The notes beneath the pieces are model-generated. The model was not told the DNA's origin, did not search any database, and worked only from the letters and a program-made list of their open reading frames with translations. Of a stretch of 64,000 nucleotides of DNA, positions 59,781 to 64,000 are shown piece after piece. The stretch is taken from contig NC_037267.1 in the NCBI RefSeq assembly GCF_000002425.4, positions 8,879,398 to 8,943,397 of the forward strand, given 5' to 3'. The DNA comes from Physcomitrium patens. Its lineage: Eukaryota; Streptophyta; Bryopsida; Funariales; Funariaceae. A program made the translations under genes and the position numbers. How positions within the stretch are numbered: the stretch's first letter is position 1; each line of letters begins with the position of its first letter.

Positions 59781-60545
59781 GATAAAAAAATATTTGATAA
59801 AATATAATATTTATCACAACTAAGATAACAATGTGTGAATAAAGTGAAGGCATTGTGTCTTGTTGGAATAGGTGGAATATAGAAGACCATAACTACAAAA
59901 GCCACATTGAATGATGTGAAGCACATCTATGGTATCTCAAATTTTATTGAATGCATTGAAAGTTATGTTGACTACTATACAACTTCTTAAAATATTTTAG
60001 AAAAATTTTAAGTCAAATTAAAACCAAAAGATATAAAAGAAGCTTTAAAAATGTTGAAACTATGCTTGATGGAGAATAATACCATCTTAATCTTTCACAA
60101 TGTAAAGAATTAAAATCAAATTGAAGATTTCATGTCAATAGAAGACATATTTCTCAGCAATGGTAGCATATTGATTGGAATAACTTAAGATTTAAAGGCA
60201 ATAAAGCATTATAGTGAAGAATTTGAAAAGATGAATTTTAAAGAAATAAATAAATAAGTTTAAATTAATTTTTCATTCATTCTTGTATCTAAAAAAATAT
60301 ACCTAATAAACTTATTAAGATTGGAAAAAACTTTAAAGAGCTTACAATGGCCTATTATTAAGTCTAAAAGTTATATGAGCATTTTTAAGAAGAAAAAAAA
60401 AAAATTGAGATGTTAGGAGCAAGGTTCACAAATGTTGAAAAGAAAAAAAAGAATTAAAGAGAGATATAAACAATAGTAATAATAAGATTTGGAAGATATT
60501 AAGAATATGCTTTGATAATTTCAAAGCTAAAGAATAAATTTTTGA
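59781..60545 (+). pseudogene. NB-ARC (resistance-type NBS) pseudogene fragment
   Basis: Plus-strand translation with stops ignored shows the NB-ARC motifs in order: P-loop LVGIGGI*KT (about 59859-59890, with a stop in place of the usual Gly), KATLNDV, a kinase-2-like stretch ILIFHNVKN..QIEDF (about 60085-60135), the RNBS-B/sensor-like block NGSILIGIT*DLKAI (about 60160-60205), and, after a frame change near 60290, an ARC2-like ILRICFDNFKAKE (about 60495-60535). This domain is the ATPase switch of plant NLR immune receptors. Both the N-terminal signalling domain and the LRRs are missing; the right end is a CA/TA microsatellite. Several stops and at least one frameshift show it is dead. Motif order makes the family call fairly safe, the subclass is not determinable. 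Confidence 0.7.

Positions 60546-60599
<54 letters not shown>
60546..60599. repeat. Compound (CA)n(TA)n microsatellite
   Basis: About 9 CA units followed by about 18 TA units, at the broken end of the NB-ARC remnant. Confidence 0.95.
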
Positions 60600-60602
<3 letters not shown>

Positions 60603-61670
60603 GATATGTATTTATAAGGCATATAAAAAAAATAATTGCAAATATAGGCCAATATTCAATAAAACATATTCAAAAAAAATATATAACTTATGTTAGATAT
60701 ATTATTTTATCAATAATTAATAAAAATAGATAAAGATTAAATTATAAGAATACATGATCAACTTCAAGGTATAAATAAAAATATATTAAAAAATAAAATA
60801 GAATTTAAATACAGAAGAATATAAAATTTAGATGTAGATTCATTTCATGAATTATTAAATAAAATAATTTTACTTCAATTTTATTTACATAGTATTTATA
60901 AAATTAATGATTATATAAAAAATCATTATTTTATAAGTTGGAGTTTTTATTTTTATATTATATAATTTTATTATCTTTTTTTATATGTATGTTGATGTGT
61001 AATTATAATATTAATAAATTAATCTTATATTATAATTATAATATATCTAAATAAAATAAAAAAATTAATATAAAAACTTATATAATATAGAAGTGACTAG
61101 TAAGACAAAAATCTTCCTTTTTCTTTGGAAGATCATTGATTTATTCATGTTGGATTTATTACTTTATTTTTTTTTATTTTATTCCAATCATCTACCAATA
61201 TTCAATGGAGATCTTGGAAAATTTTGCCATGAATTCAAGTTAGAGGTTACACTTCTCTGCTAAGGTCTTTGGAATATAAATATTAAGTATTGCTATGTGA
61301 TCTTTAGTGGTGTTCTAAAGTACAAGCTATTGAGCTTGCTCCAAGGAAGAATGGTAGCTTGCACTAACTATGGATTAAAAGTAGGGTACAATTCATATAC
61401 ATATCCTACCACTCCCTACTCTTTCAATGTTTTTGTATGTTAAGGTGGCTTCAACATCATAAAAGCATACTCTTGCTCATATTTTCTTATAGAGGGCGAT
61501 GATTTTTTATCTCTTAAGCTTGTGTTTTTGGAGATATAAAAAACCTGGTCTGATAATATGTATCTTATAGTATTTTTCTTTGCATGGTCATTAAAGCTTT
61601 GCATGATTTGTAACCAGATTGTGATTTTCATACAAAGATCATTGTTTGGGGTGTGTTAAGTTACTCTATT
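60600..61670. other. AT-rich DNA, nothing recognised
   Basis: 61100-61640 is less AT-rich. A minus-strand frame at 61440-61631 (63 codons, containing YAFMMLKPP) could be part of an old protein, but I cannot name a family. Confidence 0.5.
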
Positions 61671-62063
61671 GTTGTAGTAGAGAGAGTTTGCTTCAAAAAA
61701 GTGTTAGTCCTGTAGCTACTACTAATTGCTTAAACAAGTTGGAAATTTATAAAATCAAAAATTTATTTATAATTTATCTTCATGAAGACAATTTATTCAA
61801 ATATATAAGTCTTAAATGCATAAGAATCCTCAAGATGCAACTATATATTCTAAAATTACTTACACTCTTATGGAAATTCCTTCTAAATCTGTATCATCTA
61901 ATAATTCTCAATCTAACTATTTAGTTGGATTTAAACTTTTTTATAGGTTAATCTATATCTTTAAATACCTCTACAAAAACAATCAACTATAGATTCGTTA
62001 CAAATCTTCAAATATTGCCTAACTTCTAATACATGTTAAACATATCAAATTCTAACTATCTGC
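61671..62063 (-). mobile_element. B-type LTR, first part (interrupted)
   Basis: It begins 'tagagagagtttgcttcaa' at about 61679, like the B LTRs at 25801 and 32359, and continues through a 'cgttacaaatcttcaaatattgc' segment shared with about 26120-26143. It stops at the D2 insertion and resumes at 63378. Orientation is that of element B. Confidence 0.6.
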
Positions 62064-63377
62064 TATTGAATTATATGTTGTCTTATTTGGAAATGCACAA
62101 AGCACTTGATTGTAATAGGTGAAGTTATATTGTATAAATATCTAAAAAATCTTAATAGATTTCACCCATATAAGAAGAGTATAATTCAAATTTTAATTCA
62201 AAATTATTTAAAGCCAATATAAAGTACTCAAAAATATTCTTTTTAATAATCTCAATGACATACAAATTCCAATTGCCTTATTACTTTCATAATTATGCAA
62301 TCCTAGTCAATAATCTTCAACAAGCTTTAATTTTTAATTTTATCATCATCTTTTTATAAAAAAATTACATATAAATCCTACTATAAATCTTTTATATGTT
62401 AAAAAAATTTTAGTCCAATCCAACTTATAGATTGTGAGAAAACATCCAAAACACTGTACTAATATCACTTAGCTACCAACTCAAAAGTTGATATAGATGA
62501 CCTAATAGCAATTTCTTCTTTTTCAACAATTAATTTTAGCTCAAAATTTGTGTATAGCTTAATCTTCAAGTCTTCTAATATCATGCCAAATTTCACCTTT
62601 TTCTAATTAGTAGATCTTTAGATATCATAAAAATCCTACTCAATTTCAAACTGCCAACTTTTGATATCTTCTTGTATCAAAAATCAGATATCTTTCAATT
62701 ACATTATTAGATTAATATAAAAAATTATGCACACTTAGTACATTCAATCAACCAAGCATTATCAAATTTTGAACTATAGATGTGATACTTATTGCATGAA
62801 CTAGATCAAAGTGTTAGCCTTAATTGTATTGCATAAATTCAAAGTCGCCAATACAAAACCTAATTTTAAATAATAATTTCAAAATTATCCCAAATTCTAT
62901 AAAAATAAGCCTTATTTTATTAAAAAAAGCTTAAAGCTAGCTCTTCAATGCCAATTGCCAATCTCCAAATGCTTCCATATTTCGTCCTAGACATCCATTT
63001 TAATTGCTAGAGGTTTGATTTTGACCATGTCCCACAAATGGTCAACCCTCGGATATCAATCCAACTTATTCTAGGGATTTTTTAACCCAATTCTACCTTC
63101 AATTTAATTTTAATATCAACCATACTAATTATTTATCCTATTTTTATCAATATATGGCCATTCTAAGGCAACAAAAGAATTTTTACAATCTAAAAGTTAA
63201 AATTATTAATCAACCTTTAATCTATTAGCTATTAAGACAAGAAAATAAATTAAGAGGCTTTTATAAAAGTCAAATTTAAATATCTTAAATTATTATTAAA
63301 TCAAGATAATTAGATATTAATTAAAATTTTAATTTTGTGATTATATTTTCACCATATAGTTGTATTAAAATATAACA
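62064..63377 (+). mobile_element. Solo LTR D2 nested in a B-type LTR
   Basis: 1314 bp homologous to D1 (38410-39734) over its whole length and in the same plus orientation, with matching ends (TATTG versus TGTCG at the start; AACA at the end of both). Flanking pentamers TCTGC and TGTGC probably derive from one target duplication, since the intact B LTR has 'atgtgcaa' at this point. No coding region. Confidence 0.7.
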
Positions 63378-64000
63378 TTGTGCACTAAATCTACCATATT
63401 TTAAAAATACAACATTCAAATATTATAAAAAAATTATATACAGCTTTTTAACATAATCATTTATACTTATAGAAATTTTGAGCTAAAATTTTGTCCAAAA
63501 ATTCAAAATATTGCCCAAATTGAAACCTCCATGAAAAGAACTCACTTACAAACTTTAGTTTTAAAGCACTCACTTCCAATAGCTCTTTCTTCTTTTTTTT
63601 TAATTTTAAAATTTATTAACTTTTTTACTTAAAATTTAGCTTCTTAAGTCAGATTTTGAACCTCACTTTTTAAACTCCAAAAGCTCTTCTAAATCACCTT
63701 GTACTCAAAAAAGATGGCAATAGGTACAAATTCAAGATCTTAACTTCAATTATCCATTTCTCTATCATAAAAATTTCAAACTCCTTGATTTTTACACAAA
63801 AATTATAGCTCTCTACACAAGCTAACAAATCTCAACCTCTAAACTTTGAATGACCACCCTGAAGTAGCTTCAAATTCCAATATGGACTCAGACAACATCT
63901 TGAAGTCCATTAGACATAACCTTCAATCAATGGAAATGAAGTCTTCCATCAACTTATCTTATTTGTCTACATAGGATGGCCTAGAAGTCAAAATATTATA
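63378..64000 (-). mobile_element. B-type LTR, second part, running off the window
   Basis: This resumes the B LTR alignment after D2: 'gaaattttgagc' and 'ccaaaaattcaaaat' match about 32920-32960, and the end near 63900-63960 matches about 33360-33410. Only the first part of the remaining LTR lies inside the window. Confidence 0.65.

Overview
The window looks like nuclear DNA of a moss, most likely Physcomitrium (Physcomitrella) patens or a close relative. The reasons are two GC-richer genes whose proteins are clearly of land-plant type (CCT8 and UBAC2), short GT-AG introns, and a surrounding sea of very AT-rich, decayed Ty3/Gypsy elements, at least two of which carry a chromodomain. The species is inferred from these traits and was not matched to a database.

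Layout. 1-6385 is one large inverted repeat: two arms of at least 2895 bp, identical wherever I compared them, around a 595-bp AT-rich spacer. Each arm carries a complete intronless CCT8 gene, and the two copies converge tail to tail. 6.4-10.6 kb is AT-rich and mostly unassigned. 10.6-22 kb holds a degenerate tandem repeat, two inverted LTR-like modules, a truncated Gypsy remnant (A) and a chromodomain Gypsy remnant (E). 22.9-24.0 kb is an LTR-like repeat (G1). 24.55-25.55 kb is a (TA)n tract running into an assembly gap. 25.8-33.7 kb is a Gypsy element (B) on the minus strand with both LTRs. 34.46-41.43 kb is a chromovirus (C) with both LTRs, a primer-binding site and a polypurine tract, whose integrase is split by a nested solo LTR (D1). 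41.4-47 kb is AT-rich with another array-plus-LTR module.

47.46-50.18 kb holds an intact eight-exon UBAC2 gene on the minus strand, with its likely promoter running to about 50.95 kb. 52-56.3 kb holds a gag remnant (F), a second G repeat and a Helitron replicase remnant. 56.35-58.6 kb is a GC-richer island in which I could not prove a gene. 58.7-60.5 kb holds an LTR-like module, a low-complexity array and a dead NB-ARC resistance-type gene. The window ends in a B-type LTR interrupted by a second solo LTR of the D family (D2).

The functional genes are housekeeping or quality-control genes: CCT8 (cytosolic protein folding, two identical copies) and UBAC2 (ER membrane ubiquitin binding). They are not an operon or pathway. 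Almost everything else is transposon sequence decayed by transitions that look like cytosine deamination, which has turned many catalytic and metal-binding codons into neighbours or stops. I found no prokaryotic-type system, no CRISPR array and no RNA gene that I could support.
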